Made by a program: the position numbers and the translations under genes. Of a stretch of DNA of 64,000 nt, positions 16,644 to 25,950 are shown in pieces. Numbering within the stretch: the first letter of the stretch is position 1; every line of letters starts with the position of its first letter. Below the pieces are notes generated by a model. That model searched no databases. It was not told where the DNA came from and worked only from the letters and a program-made list of their open reading frames with translations. Origin of the DNA: an uncultured Clostridia bacterium (GTDB lineage Bacteria; Bacillota; Clostridia; Lachnospirales; Lachnospiraceae); contig CAMIZL010000001.1 of the NCBI GenBank assembly GCA_946403295.1, forward strand, positions 1 to 64,000. The letters are read 5' to 3'.

Positions 16644-18149
16644 ATGAAAGTATCACAAAATGATTTTGAGCTTATGAAAGCCAACAAAAGTATGATCATC
16701 GCTGTTTCAATCCTGCACTTGGCGATAGCCGGCGGTTATGTCGGTGAGCTTGTAAAACATACCAAGCCGAGTATTGTTGTTGCCATTATCTTATGTCTGG
16801 CACTGATACCCGTTATAGCGATCAACGTTGCGTACAGGGTCAATAAGTCATTCACCTGGATCAAATATGTTGCACTGATCGGATTCGGATTTTTGTACGG
16901 TTTCATCGCGTTTTCAACTGACAGTGATCTCAGCTTTACCTATGTCATCCCGATCATGGTCACGCTTGCTCTTTACGACCATATCAGGCTGGTGATCTTT
17001 ACAGGATCGGCTGCTTTTGTTATTACCATCCTTCAGTTTGTAGGATGGGATGCCGGATGGATAAAAAAGGATTCCGATGTTCTTCTCGCAAATGTTGAGA
17101 TCGCTCTGATCCTTTTGGCACTTGTTACGATCTTCCTTTCGATACTTATCAAAACGAAAAACCTCTTCAACAAGCTTCGAACCGATAAACTCAATGAAAC
17201 ATTTGAGAGAACGACGGAACTCCTCAATGAGATCATCTCGGTATCCGGAAGAGTTACAGAGAACGTAACGGAGCTCTATAATGAGATGAACTCACTCAGC
17301 GCTTCCGTTGATCAGACACTGTATTCCATGGCTGAAGTAAGTAAGGGATCGGCCGATTCTGCCGATGCGGCTCAGTCACAGATCACTCAGACAAGCCAGA
17401 TATCCGATTTCATCAACGATGTTGAATCGGCTTCGGGCGTTATCCTTGAAAACGTTAATTATGCTGCCGATGCAGTTCAGACCGGTCAGTCAAATATCGC
17501 CAAGATGACTTCTCTCACGGCAGAGGTTGATACTGCGGGTAAAGACGTTGCCAGTGCACTTACTTCATTTAATAAGACGGCTGCCGAGATGAATTCGATC
17601 ACGGATATCATCACGAGCGTAGCGGCTCAAACGAGCCTCCTTGCACTTAATGCTTCGATCGAGGCTGCACGTGCAGGTGAAGCCGGTCGCGGATTCGCGG
17701 TAGTTGCGGGTGAGATCTCGAACCTTGCCGGACAGACCAAGGAAGCAACCGATAAGATCACAACTCTTATCGGAAGCGTTGTAACCCAGGTAGCAAACAT
17801 GGTTAAGACGATCGAAAAGCTTCTTGCCGCAGGCGAAGAAGAAGGTAAATGTGCATCCGAAACGGCACAGAGCTTCAAAGAGATCTCCGAAAAGGTTGAT
17901 ATCATTAAGAACAATACGTCTAACCTTGACAATCTTGTCGACAGACTTTCCGATGCAAACAAAGAGATCGTTAACAGCATCCAGACAGCATCCGCTGTTG
18001 CCGAGGAAGTTACGGCTCATGCAAACGAGACATATAAGATCAGCGAGGACAATCAGCGTATCGTTCGCCATGTAAACGATATCGTAGGAAGCCTCAACAA
18101 GGATGCCCAGCTTCTCAGAGAGCAGGGAGAAAAAGAGAATTCTCTTTGA
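16644..18149 (+). CDS. Methyl-accepting chemotaxis protein with polytopic membrane N-terminus
   Basis: A 501-aa chemoreceptor. The N-terminal 170 residues hold about six hydrophobic segments with almost no periplasmic loop, so it may sense membrane or intracellular signals rather than an external ligand. No HAMP domain is evident. The cytoplasmic part is a long coiled coil whose signalling tip contains [20 protein letters not shown] followed by [25 protein letters not shown]. The tip is the CheA/CheW-binding hairpin. AGGAGG at 16633-16638 supports ATG 16644 over an upstream in-frame ATG at 16563. It is monocistronic, with its own promoter and terminator. Confidence 0.93.
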   Translation: MKVSQNDFELMKANKSMIIAVSILHLAIAGGYVGELVKHTKPSIVVAIILCLALIPVIAINVAYRVNKSFTWIKYVALIGFGFLYGFIAFSTDSDLSFTYVIPIMVTLALYDHIRLVIFTGSAAFVITILQFVGWDAGWIKKDSDVLLANVEIALILLALVTIFLSILIKTKNLFNKLRTDKLNETFERTTELLNEIISVSGRVTENVTELYNEMNSLSASVDQTLYSMAEVSKGSADSADAAQSQITQTSQISDFINDVESASGVILENVNYAADAVQTGQSNIAKMTSLTAEVDTAGKDVASALTSFNKTAAEMNSITDIITSVAAQTSLLALNASIEAARAGEAGRGFAVVAGEISNLAGQTKEATDKITTLIGSVVTQVANMVKTIEKLLAAGEEEGKCASETAQSFKEISEKVDIIKNNTSNLDNLVDRLSDANKEIVNSIQTASAVAEEVTAHANETYKISEDNQRIVRHVNDIVGSLNKDAQLLREQGEKENSL

Positions 18150-18185
18150 TGATCCAAGGTTTGATGTTTATTACAATGATAACGA

Positions 18186-18212
18186 GAGTCGGGATTTTTC
18201 CCGACTCTTGTT
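18186..18212 (+). terminator. Terminator of the chemoreceptor gene
   Basis: GAGTCGGG (18186-18193) pairs exactly with CCCGACTC (18200-18207), followed by TTGTT. Confidence 0.85.
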
Positions 18213-18221
18213 GTGCCATTA

Positions 18222-18305
18222 AAACACTTATTGAAGAATCATGTGCCGAAAAAACATCTTTGTGAAATTTTATGTCATAAAAAATTGAAAAACACTTATT
18301 GTAGA
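18222..18305. repeat. Direct repeat upstream of ftsK
   Basis: AAACACTTATTGAAGA (18222-18237) recurs as AAACACTTATTGTAGA (18290-18305), 15 of 16 bases alike and 68 bp apart, in an AT-rich region that must hold the ftsK promoter. A 5-bp GC hairpin (CCCGG/CCGGG) lies in the leader near 18365-18385. An operator is possible. Nothing else is recognised in the 300 bp before ftsK. Confidence 0.45.
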
Positions 18306-18452
18306 TTTTTGCAAAAGGGTATGGTACTATATATTGTGGTTGTTTGGAAAAAATTGTGGGAATCCCCGGTGATCGTAACTGCCGGGCATTCGTAACAAAA
18401 AGACTTTCGGATGCGGAAAACGGTATCCCAAGAGGAGTATAAGCAGAGTAAC

Positions 18453-21400
18453 ATGGCACAAAGAAAAAGCGGTACGGGCAAAACCGGGGGAGAAACAGCA
18501 AGTCCGCGCGGAACAGGAGAGAGAACCCGTTCGAGACAGGAAAGACCTTCAAACGGCAAAAGACAGACAGGCGCCGAAAGTCGCGCCGTAAGACGATATG
18601 TGCCCGAAGAGGAACCTGTCGCAAAGAATCCGGTGCGTGGAGAGACACGTGATTCATCACTGAGGGATGAGATCGCTGTTATTTGTGTGCTTATGTTTGC
18701 CGTCCTTATGGTCTTGAGCTATTTCGGCATATGCGGTTCTTTCGGATCGATCGTGAACACGATCGTATTCGGTCTATTCGGGATCATAGGTTATGTATTC
18801 CCTGTCCTTTTGTTTGTTGTAACGCTCATAGCCATCGCCAATAAACATAACCGTTCGGTCATAAAAAAGATCCTGTTTTTTGTCGGATTGATCATATGCG
18901 TTGCCGCTTTGATCGAAATGATCTCAGGATATAACGATAATCTTAACGTCTTTGAACATTTTACACATTCCGATATTGACTACACCGGGAAAGACCCCGC
19001 ATACGGCGGTTTCCTTGGCGGAATCCTTTGCTGTCTGCTTTGCCCGTTCATGGGAAAAGTCGCTTCGGTCATAATCATGATCGTTCTTGCGATAATATTC
19101 TTCCTTCTCATAGCGGGAAGGGCGATATTTACACCTCTTACCCAGAAAGGAATCGAGCATCACAGGGAACACAGAGAGCAGGAACGGTTGCGCCGTGAAG
19201 CCGAATCGGAGCAGGAATATCCGGACGGCATCAGGAGCAGAAGGGATAGACGCGCACGTGAAGCCAGCATGAGCATCGAAGAAGCGGAAAAGATCGTCAG
19301 GGAAGCTCATGACAAGACAGAGAAGAAAAAAGGCTTCATCGATATGCTCCTTGAGGAAGGAAAAGAAGGCGATAATGCCCAAAACGCCGAGGCCGCGGGC
19401 AGCGTTCCCACCGGTACCGAAGACAGTGAATTTGACCTCTTTGTCGATCAGGACATTGAAGAAGATGTCGTAACACGCGAACTAAGAAACAAGTTTTCAG
19501 GGCGAGACAGCGTCGATCCTTCCGGAATAACCGGAAGATCGGCTCATTTGGAGCGCGGCCAGATACTCGGACGTCGCGGCTCAAACAGACATTGCATGGT
19601 TGATGACGGTTTCGAGACGGCGGTAAGCAGGCTGCCCGAGTCACGTGAAGAAGAATACACCAGCTCCGATTTCGAAGAAGTGGGAGAAAATGCCCCTGCG
19701 AAAACCGCAGAAGCGGGAGAAAATGCCACTGCAAGAATCGCAGGAGTGGGAGAAAATGCCCCTGCAGGAATCGCGGGAGTGGGAGAGAATGCCCATGCAG
19801 GAATCGCAGAAGCGGGAGAGAATGCCCATGCAAGATTCACAGAAGCGGGGAAAAATATCCCTGCGATAATCGCAGAAGCGGGAGAGAATGACCTTGTGAA
19901 AACCGCAGAAGAAGAGCAGCTCCGCATCGTGACACCTGAAGCGGGTGGGACGGCGACCGGCGGCGTTTCCGAACAAAAGGTTGTTCCTTATGTATTTCCT
20001 CCGATAAGCCTCCTTACAAAGAACAAAGCTGCGGCCAAGAGCGATGAGAGGGGACTTAGGGAAACCGTCGAAAAGCTTCAATCGACTTTCAGAAGTTTCG
20101 GTGTGGGCGTGACCGTTACAGATGCGACTTGCGGCCCAACCGTTACCAGATACGAATTGTTACCCGACCAGGGTGTTAAAGTTAAGACCATTACGGCGCT
20201 TGCGGACGACGTTAAACTTGCGCTCGCGGCTTCCGAGATCCGAATCGAGGCTCCGATACCCGGTAAAGCCGCGGTGGGCATAGAAGTTCCCAATGCGGTG
20301 ACTTCACCGGTCCTTTTGCGCGACCTGATAGATTCTCCCGAATTCAGGGATGCGTCGAGCCCGCTCACATTTGCGGTAGGCAAGGATATTTCGGGAAGGA
20401 CCATATGCTTCGATATAGCAAGTATGCCCCATATGCTTGTTGCCGGTGCTACCGGTTCGGGAAAATCAGTATGCATAAATTCGCTGATCATGAGTATCAT
20501 CTACAAGGCAAAACCTTCGGAAGTACGCATGATCATGATCGACCCCAAGCGTGTCGAACTCATAGGATATAACGGAATACCGCATCTTCTCTGGCCGGTC
20601 GTTACCGATGTCAAGAAGGCAAACGGTGTGCTTGACTGGGCGATACATGAGATGGATGACCGCTATCAACGCTTTGCCGACAGCGGTGTGAATAATCTTG
20701 CTTCTTATAACAGAGTGATCGAAGAAAAGTATTACGAGGACGGCAATGAGGGAGAATGCCCCGACAGACTGCCGCAGATACTCATTATCGTTGACGAGCT
20801 TAATGACCTTATGATGACGGCCAACTCTAAAGAAGTGGAGGCGTCTATCTGCCGACTCACTCAGCTCGCGCGTGCCTGCGGCATACACGTTGTTCTTGCA
20901 ACGCAGAGACCTTCCGTCAATGTTATCACCGGTACGATCAAGGCCAACATCCCTTCGAGGATCGCATTCTCGGTTTCGTCACTCGTCGATTCGAGAACGA
21001 TCATCGATCAGGCGGGTGCCGAGAAGCTTCTCGGTAAGGGCGACATGCTCTTTTATCCCCAGGGTTACCCCAAGCCCGTCAGGCTTCAGGGCGCCTATGT
21101 TTCCGACAGGGAAGTCGCAGAGGTCGTTACTTTCGTCAAGAGCAAATACAAAGAGATCAAATACAGCGAAACACTCGGAAAGCATATTGAAAATGCCGGA
21201 AATAACCAAACCGAGAACACAACGGGAGAGGCCGGAGGTCCCCAGGACGACCGCGATGAGCTTTATGCCGATGCGGGCCGCTTCATAATCGAAACGCAAA
21301 AGGCCTCGATCGGAAATCTCCAGCGAAAATTCAAGATCGGATTCAACCGTGCGGCAAGGATCATGGATAATCTCGCGGCCGACGAAGTGGTCGGCCCCGA

Positions 21401-21536
21401 CGAGGGAACAAAGCCGAGAAAAATACTCATGACTCCTTCACAATTCGAGGATTTCCTTTCTTCAGGTTCTTCACACGAAGAGGTTGAGACCGGGGAAAAC
21501 TACGCGCAGGAAGAAGACGACCGGGAGCGGTTCTGA
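18453..21536 (+). CDS. ftsK: DNA translocase FtsK/SpoIIIE
   Basis: A large membrane-anchored ATPase that pumps chromosomal DNA during division or sporulation. A basic N-terminus is followed by four membrane helices (about 70-195), a long hydrophilic linker, then the motor with Walker A in VAGATGSGKSVCIN (about 660-673) and Walker B in ILIIVDELNDLMM. The C-terminal gamma winged helix is present (from KASIGNLQRKFKIGFNRAAR), which reads polar chromosomal motifs. The linker contains an 11-residue tandem repeat. ATG 18453 gives the usual MAQRKSG start but lies 15 bp from GAGGAG; an in-frame ATG at 18411 has no ribosome binding site. Confidence 0.94.
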   Translation: MAQRKSGTGKTGGETASPRGTGERTRSRQERPSNGKRQTGAESRAVRRYVPEEEPVAKNPVRGETRDSSLRDEIAVICVLMFAVLMVLSYFGICGSFGSIVNTIVFGLFGIIGYVFPVLLFVVTLIAIANKHNRSVIKKILFFVGLIICVAALIEMISGYNDNLNVFEHFTHSDIDYTGKDPAYGGFLGGILCCLLCPFMGKVASVIIMIVLAIIFFLLIAGRAIFTPLTQKGIEHHREHREQERLRREAESEQEYPDGIRSRRDRRAREASMSIEEAEKIVREAHDKTEKKKGFIDMLLEEGKEGDNAQNAEAAGSVPTGTEDSEFDLFVDQDIEEDVVTRELRNKFSGRDSVDPSGITGRSAHLERGQILGRRGSNRHCMVDDGFETAVSRLPESREEEYTSSDFEEVGENAPAKTAEAGENATARIAGVGENAPAGIAGVGENAHAGIAEAGENAHARFTEAGKNIPAIIAEAGENDLVKTAEEEQLRIVTPEAGGTATGGVSEQKVVPYVFPPISLLTKNKAAAKSDERGLRETVEKLQSTFRSFGVGVTVTDATCGPTVTRYELLPDQGVKVKTITALADDVKLALAASEIRIEAPIPGKAAVGIEVPNAVTSPVLLRDLIDSPEFRDASSPLTFAVGKDISGRTICFDIASMPHMLVAGATGSGKSVCINSLIMSIIYKAKPSEVRMIMIDPKRVELIGYNGIPHLLWPVVTDVKKANGVLDWAIHEMDDRYQRFADSGVNNLASYNRVIEEKYYEDGNEGECPDRLPQILIIVDELNDLMMTANSKEVEASICRLTQLARACGIHVVLATQRPSVNVITGTIKANIPSRIAFSVSSLVDSRTIIDQAGAEKLLGKGDMLFYPQGYPKPVRLQGAYVSDREVAEVVTFVKSKYKEIKYSETLGKHIENAGNNQTENTTGEAGGPQDDRDELYADAGRFIIETQKASIGNLQRKFKIGFNRAARIMDNLAADEVVGPDEGTKPRKILMTPSQFEDFLSSGSSHEEVETGENYAQEEDDRERF
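19680..19913 (+). repeat. 33-bp tandem repeats in the ftsK linker
   Basis: About seven copies of a 33-bp unit encode 11-residue repeats of the form GENAPAKTAEA (ENAxAxIAxAG). Copies differ by scattered substitutions and keep the frame. The repeats sit in the flexible linker between the membrane anchor and the motor. Confidence 0.9.
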
Positions 21537-21667
21537 CGCCGGTTGTGGTAAAAGTGCACAATTGAGACCCCGATATTTCGTGCAATATTCCAAGTATCGT
21601 TTTACGCGGTTTTGAGATATCATGAAATCACAGGGGAAACAAATACAAAAATTTGTTCGTAACAATA

Positions 21668-21728
21668 TTGACAACAGCATTGTAAACTGATATTCTTAAT
21701 CAGGAACGGATGTTCGCCATAAGCGAAC
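21668..21728 (+). promoter_or_regulatory. recA promoter with inverted repeat at the start region
   Basis: TTGACA (21668-21673) and TATTCT (21691-21696) are 17 bp apart. A perfect inverted repeat, GTTCGC-CATAA-GCGAAC (21712-21728), lies just downstream of the expected transcription start. Its half-sites contain GTTC and GAAC but in the opposite order to the usual Firmicutes LexA box (GAAC-N4-GTTC), so an SOS operator is uncertain. Confidence 0.7.
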
Positions 21729-21819
21729 GATGCCGCAGGCAGGCGGCCCGGTTGATCGGGGCATGATGTCAGGCGAGAAATCGGAAGCACTGAAAAACGC
21801 TTCATAAGAGGAGGAACAC

Positions 21820-22872
21820 ATGGCAAAAGAAGATAAGACAGGAATCGATGAGAACAAGCAGAAAGCGCTGGAATCGGCGCTTGCCCAGATCGAGAAAGCG
21901 TACGGCAAAGGCTCGGTCATGAAACTCGGTGATCAGGGAGCGTTAAGTATTGAAACCATCCCCACGGGATCGCTCAGTCTCGACATCGCACTCGGCGTCG
22001 GGGGTGTGCCCAAGGGAAGGATCGTCGAGATCTACGGACCCGAATCAAGCGGTAAGACGACCGTTGCCCTTCATATGGTCTCTGAAGTACAAAAGAGAGG
22101 CGGCATCGCGGGCTTTATCGATGCCGAGCACGCACTTGATCCCACATATGCCAAGAACATCGGTGTCGATATAGACAATCTTTACATTTCCCAGCCCGAC
22201 AACGGCGAGCAGGCACTTGAGATCGCTGAGACCATGGTCCGCTCCGGTGCTGTCGATATCATAATCGTTGACTCCGTTGCCGCACTTGTTCCCAAGGCCG
22301 AGATCGAAGGCGATATGGGCGATTCACATGTCGGACTTCATGCCAGACTCATGTCTCAGGCACTTCGTAAACTTACCGGTGTTGTTAACAAGACAAATTG
22401 TATAGTTGTATTTATCAACCAGCTCAGAGAAAAAGTCGGCGTTATGTTCGGAAACCCCGAAACCACCACGGGCGGTCGTGCTCTTAAATTCTATGCTTCG
22501 ATCCGTCTTGACGTTCGCAGGATCGACACATTGAAGAACGCCGGCGAGAGCATAGGTAACAGAACAAGAGTTAAGGTTGTAAAGAATAAAGTGGCACCTC
22601 CCTTTAAGGAAGCGGAATTTGATATCATGTACGGTCAGGGCATTTCACGTGAGGGCGATATTCTCGACCTTGCCGTCAATGAGGATATCATCATGAAGAG
22701 CGGTGCGTGGTTTGCCTACAACGGCGACAAGATCGGTCAGGGCCGTGAGAATGCGAAAGCATACCTTCATGACAATCCCGAAGTGCTTGCCGAAGTAGAA
22801 GACAAGCTTCGCAGAAAACTCCGTGTAGCTCCTTACAACATTGTTTCAGACGAGGAAGGCGATGACAAATAA
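21820..22872 (+). CDS. recA: Recombinase RecA
   Basis: The 350-aa ATP-dependent strand-exchange protein of homologous recombination and the SOS response. Walker A is GPESSGKT (73-80). Other conserved blocks are [33 protein letters not shown], the L2 loop in [16 protein letters not shown], and [18 protein letters not shown]. The C-terminus is acidic, as usual. The ribosome binding site AGAGGAGG precedes ATG 21820. recX overlaps the stop codon region by 11 bp. Confidence 0.99.
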   Translation: MAKEDKTGIDENKQKALESALAQIEKAYGKGSVMKLGDQGALSIETIPTGSLSLDIALGVGGVPKGRIVEIYGPESSGKTTVALHMVSEVQKRGGIAGFIDAEHALDPTYAKNIGVDIDNLYISQPDNGEQALEIAETMVRSGAVDIIIVDSVAALVPKAEIEGDMGDSHVGLHARLMSQALRKLTGVVNKTNCIVVFINQLREKVGVMFGNPETTTGGRALKFYASIRLDVRRIDTLKNAGESIGNRTRVKVVKNKVAPPFKEAEFDIMYGQGISREGDILDLAVNEDIIMKSGAWFAYNGDKIGQGRENAKAYLHDNPEVLAEVEDKLRRKLRVAPYNIVSDEEGDDK

Positions 22873-23374
22873 TCCCGGTGATCCGAAAGCAGCATATAAT
22901 TGTGCCGTTGACATGCTTTCGCGTCAGGACCGTTCCGAGAAAGATCTTTATGAAAGACTTTTAAAAAAAGGATTTGAGGAACCGGCTGCCGCCGAAGCTC
23001 TGAAAAAGCTCAGAGATAAGCATTATATCGACGATGTCCGCATGGCCGAACATTTCATTTCGGCTCATCTGTCGGAACAGAGTCTGGCGCAGCTTAAGTT
23101 CAAACTCATGCATAAAGGAATAGCCGCCGACGATATCGCTGCCGCGATCGGGAGGATAAGCGACGAAGCGGTCGATGACAGCGAATCACTTCGCAACAGA
23201 CAGGCGGTTGCCGTTTTTGAGATATTAAAGAAGAAAAAATATGCAGGCAAAGATCAAGCCGGAGAAAAGATCCTCGCATCGCTTTCAAGAAAAGGTTTTT
23301 CTTATGATATCATACGTGAAGGTATTTCGCTGTATGAAGAAGAGTCAGATAAAGAGGGATCGGATCGAGAATAA
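22862..23374 (+). CDS. recX: RecA regulator RecX
   Basis: A 170-aa protein of three-helix repeats that modulates RecA filaments. It shows the RecX pattern [20 protein letters not shown], then [16 protein letters not shown] and a repeat with [18 protein letters not shown] 22862 lies inside the end of recA after GAGGAAGG, so translation is coupled and recX levels follow recA. An upstream in-frame TTG at 22841 lacks a ribosome binding site. A strong terminator follows. Confidence 0.9.
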   Translation: MTNNPGDPKAAYNCAVDMLSRQDRSEKDLYERLLKKGFEEPAAAEALKKLRDKHYIDDVRMAEHFISAHLSEQSLAQLKFKLMHKGIAADDIAAAIGRISDEAVDDSESLRNRQAVAVFEILKKKKYAGKDQAGEKILASLSRKGFSYDIIREGISLYEEESDKEGSDRE

Positions 23375-23415
23375 TTGAATGGATCAGAGCCTAACCGATA
23401 ATGATTTACGGTTGT

Positions 23416-23453
23416 CCCCTGCCGGTCGTCAAACCGACAGGGGATATTTTTTT
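23416..23453 (+). terminator. Terminator of the recA-recX operon
   Basis: CCCCTGCCGGT (23416-23426) pairs with ACCGACAGGGG (23433-23443) with one mismatch, then seven T residues. Confidence 0.92.
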
Positions 23454-23462
23454 ACAAAGTGG

Positions 23463-23491
23463 TTGCATTGATAATTTAGGTTATGTATAAT
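23463..23491 (+). promoter_or_regulatory. Promoter of the sodium-pump decarboxylase operon
   Basis: TTGCAT (23463-23468) and TATAAT (23486-23491) are spaced 17 bp apart, immediately after the recX terminator and about 77 bp before the first gene. Confidence 0.8.
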
Positions 23492-23567
23492 GCTAGTCGG
23501 TGAAAAATGGTTTGCGCGGATTTTTTGCTTATTTTGCGCAGACACGATACATACAACGGAGGTAACC

Positions 23568-25007
23568 ATGAGTAATCAAAGCAAATTGTCAGCTAGGGAC
23601 AGAATCAATACCCTTCTTGACGGCAACAGTTTTGTAGAGATCGGTGCTCTTGTTACAAAGAGAAATACCGATTTTAATCTGCAAACAAAAGAAGCTCCTT
23701 GCGATGGTGTGATCACCGGATACGGTACTATCGACGGAAACCCGGTTTACGTTTATAGCCAGGATTCTTCGGTTCTTGGCGGAACCATCGGTGAGATGCA
23801 TGCAAAGAAGATCGCAGGTGTTTATGACCTCGCTATCAAGTGCGGTGCTCCTGTCGTAGGACTTATCGATTGCGGCGGTCTTCGCCTTGAAGAGGCTACC
23901 GATGCACTCGACGCACTCGGAACTATTATGTACAAGCAGAGCCTTGCATCAGGTGTCATCCCTCAGATCGCGGCGGTATTCGGAAGCTGCGGCGGCGGAT
24001 TGTCAGTTTCGGCATCGATGAACGATTTTGTTTTCGTTGAGAAGACAAACGGTCGTTTCTTCGTTAACACACCTGACAGCATTGAAGGCAACAACGAAGG
24101 TAAGTGCAATACCGCTTCGGCTGATTTCAAGGCTGAGTGCGGAGCTATCGATTATGTCGGTGAGACAGAAGAAGATGTTTTAAATGCGGTTCGCGATCTT
24201 ATCGGAATCCTTCCCGCATGTAACGATGACAGCGCACCCCTCACAGATTCGGAGGATGATCTTAATCGTCAGACTCCCGAATTTGCTTCGACATTCTGTG
24301 ATCCCGCTGTTGCTCTTGCAGACATTTCGGATGACGGATTCTTCTTTGAAGTTAAGAAGGAATCCGGTAAAGATATGGTTTGCGGATTTATCAAGCTTAA
24401 CGGTGCTACGATCGGTTGCGTGGCAAACAGAACAGCGATCCTTGAGGATGGCAAGAAGAAGGAGAGCTTTGACGGTGTGCTTACAACAGCAGGCTGCAGA
24501 AAGGCAATCCGTTTCGTAAACTTCTGCGATGCGTTTGACATCGACATCCTTACTCTTACAAACGTAGGCGGCTTCTGCAATTGTATGTGCGGAGAGAAGC
24601 TTCTTGCTCTTGCAAGCGCTAAGCTCACACAGTCATTTGCCAATGCTACGGTTCCCAAGGTTAACCTCATTACCGGCAAGGCACTCGGTTCTGCCGGCGT
24701 TATCATGAACTCCAAGTCAATCGGTGCAGATCTTTGCTTCGCTCTCGAAGGCGCTAAGATCGGAACAATGGACGCTTCGCTCGCTGCTCAGATCGTTTAC
24801 GCCGATGATATCAAGAACGGTGCCAAGATTGCTGACAAGGCAGCTGAATACGAAGCTGTTCTTACAGCACAGTCAGCTGCAAAGCGTGGACTTGTAGATG
24901 CGATCATTGATGCGGATTCGGTTCGCCAGAATATCATCTACGCTTTCGAGATGCTTTGCATGAAGAACAATGACACACTTCCCGCAAAGAAGCATGGGAC
25001 TGTTTAA
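23568..25007 (+). CDS. CoA-type carboxyltransferase (MmdA / propionyl-CoA carboxylase beta / 12S transcarboxylase family)
   Basis: A 479-aa protein with two crotonase-like carboxyltransferase halves. The first has SQDSSVLGGTIGEMHAKKI and FGSCGGGLSVSASMNDF. The second has LTNVGGFCNC and ITGKALGSAGVIMNSKSIGAD, including the glycine-rich oxyanion positions. Homologs move carboxyl groups between biotin and an acyl-CoA such as malonyl- or methylmalonyl-CoA; the acyl-CoA used here cannot be read from the sequence. ATG 23568 follows GGAGG at 23558-23562, so the longer frame from 23490 is not used. It heads an operon with an OadG-like protein, a biotin carrier, OadB and an OadA-type subunit. Confidence 0.88.
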   Translation: MSNQSKLSARDRINTLLDGNSFVEIGALVTKRNTDFNLQTKEAPCDGVITGYGTIDGNPVYVYSQDSSVLGGTIGEMHAKKIAGVYDLAIKCGAPVVGLIDCGGLRLEEATDALDALGTIMYKQSLASGVIPQIAAVFGSCGGGLSVSASMNDFVFVEKTNGRFFVNTPDSIEGNNEGKCNTASADFKAECGAIDYVGETEEDVLNAVRDLIGILPACNDDSAPLTDSEDDLNRQTPEFASTFCDPAVALADISDDGFFFEVKKESGKDMVCGFIKLNGATIGCVANRTAILEDGKKKESFDGVLTTAGCRKAIRFVNFCDAFDIDILTLTNVGGFCNCMCGEKLLALASAKLTQSFANATVPKVNLITGKALGSAGVIMNSKSIGADLCFALEGAKIGTMDASLAAQIVYADDIKNGAKIADKAAEYEAVLTAQSAAKRGLVDAIIDADSVRQNIIYAFEMLCMKNNDTLPAKKHGTV

Positions 25008-25085
25008 TTAATGAGTCTGATACTTCTTTAAAGTGTTGGGCAAGTATTCGGATGTGTCTTATACACATCCAAAGAGGAGGAACTC

Positions 25086-25457
25086 ATGACTAATCTGATT
25101 TTACTCGCTGCGGTTGCAGAAGATACGAGATCGCTTGGCGAGAAGATGTCTGAGGCAGGTCTTAATACCGTTATCGGTATCTCGATCGTTTTCTTGGCAC
25201 TTGCTTTCATTTCGATCATCATCGCTATTGAAGGTAAGATATTTAAGGCGATCGGAAACCGCGGCAAGAAGAAAGCTGCTCAGACAGCAGAAACAAAGGC
25301 TGTACAGCCCGTAGTTGAAGAGACGGCTCAATCGGTTGACGCCGATGATGCTCTCATCGCAGTTATTACGGCAGCTGTTTACGAGTACGAACTTCAGACG
25401 ACAGGCTCCGTTCCCGCTAACGGACTGTATGTCAGAGGCATCAGAAGAAGATTTTGA
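25086..25457 (+). CDS. OadG-like small membrane subunit of a sodium pump decarboxylase
   Basis: A 123-aa protein with one membrane helix (about 25-50, VIGISIVFLALAFISIIIAI), a polar linker and a C-terminal stretch (DDALIAVITAAVYEYE, then VRGIRRRF) typical of the OadG/MmdD gamma-delta family. These subunits tie the soluble carboxyltransferase and biotin carrier to the membrane pump. GGAGGA precedes the ATG. The gene lies between carboxyltransferase and biotin carrier, as in known decarboxylase operons. Confidence 0.8.
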   Translation: MTNLILLAAVAEDTRSLGEKMSEAGLNTVIGISIVFLALAFISIIIAIEGKIFKAIGNRGKKKAAQTAETKAVQPVVEETAQSVDADDALIAVITAAVYEYELQTTGSVPANGLYVRGIRRRF

Positions 25458-25485
25458 TCACATCTATTTCAGGAGGAATACTAAA

Positions 25486-25857
25486 ATGAAAAATTATACT
25501 ATCACAGTAAACGGCGTTGCTTACGAAGTAACTGTAGAAGAAGGCGCAGGAACAGGCGCACCCGTAGCAGCAGCACCCAAGGCAGCAGCTCCCAAGGCAG
25601 CAGCTCCCGTTAAGGCAGCAGCTCCCGCAGCAGGTGCAGCAGGCGCTAACAAGATTAAGGCTCCCATGCCCGGCAAGATCCTTGCTGTTAAGGTTAATGT
25701 CGGTGATGCAGTAAAGAAGGGCCAGGTAATCATGATCCTTGAAGCTATGAAGATGGAGAATGAGATCGTTGCGGATGTTGACGGTAAGGTAGCCAGCATT
25801 GATGTTCAGGTAGGCGCTTCCGTTGAGGCAGATGACGTACTCGCATCACTCAACTGA
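25486..25857 (+). CDS. Biotin carboxyl carrier protein
   Basis: A 123-aa protein. After a short N-terminal strand segment comes an Ala/Pro/Lys linker (about 22-54, repeated APKAA units) that serves as a swinging arm. The biotinyl domain follows, with EAMKM at 86-90, where K89 is the biotinylation site, and the KAPMPGKIL start. It shuttles CO2 between the carboxyltransferases and the membrane decarboxylase. AGGAGG precedes the ATG. A 93-bp spacer with two small hairpins separates it from oadB and could adjust relative expression. Confidence 0.93.
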   Translation: MKNYTITVNGVAYEVTVEEGAGTGAPVAAAPKAAAPKAAAPVKAAAPAAGAAGANKIKAPMPGKILAVKVNVGDAVKKGQVIMILEAMKMENEIVADVDGKVASIDVQVGASVEADDVLASLN

Positions 25858-25950
25858 TCTTTCGATCACGCTTCTTAAGAATCGCTTACGGCGATTCGGT
25901 ATGACTGTATAAGAAGCAAAAACTGCTTCTTCTTAGGAGGATTATTACAC

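Noticed and set aside
21712..21728. Canonical Firmicutes LexA box at recA
   Set aside because: The half-sites are in the order GTTC...GAAC with a longer gap, not GAAC-N4-GTTC. Kept only as an unexplained inverted repeat.
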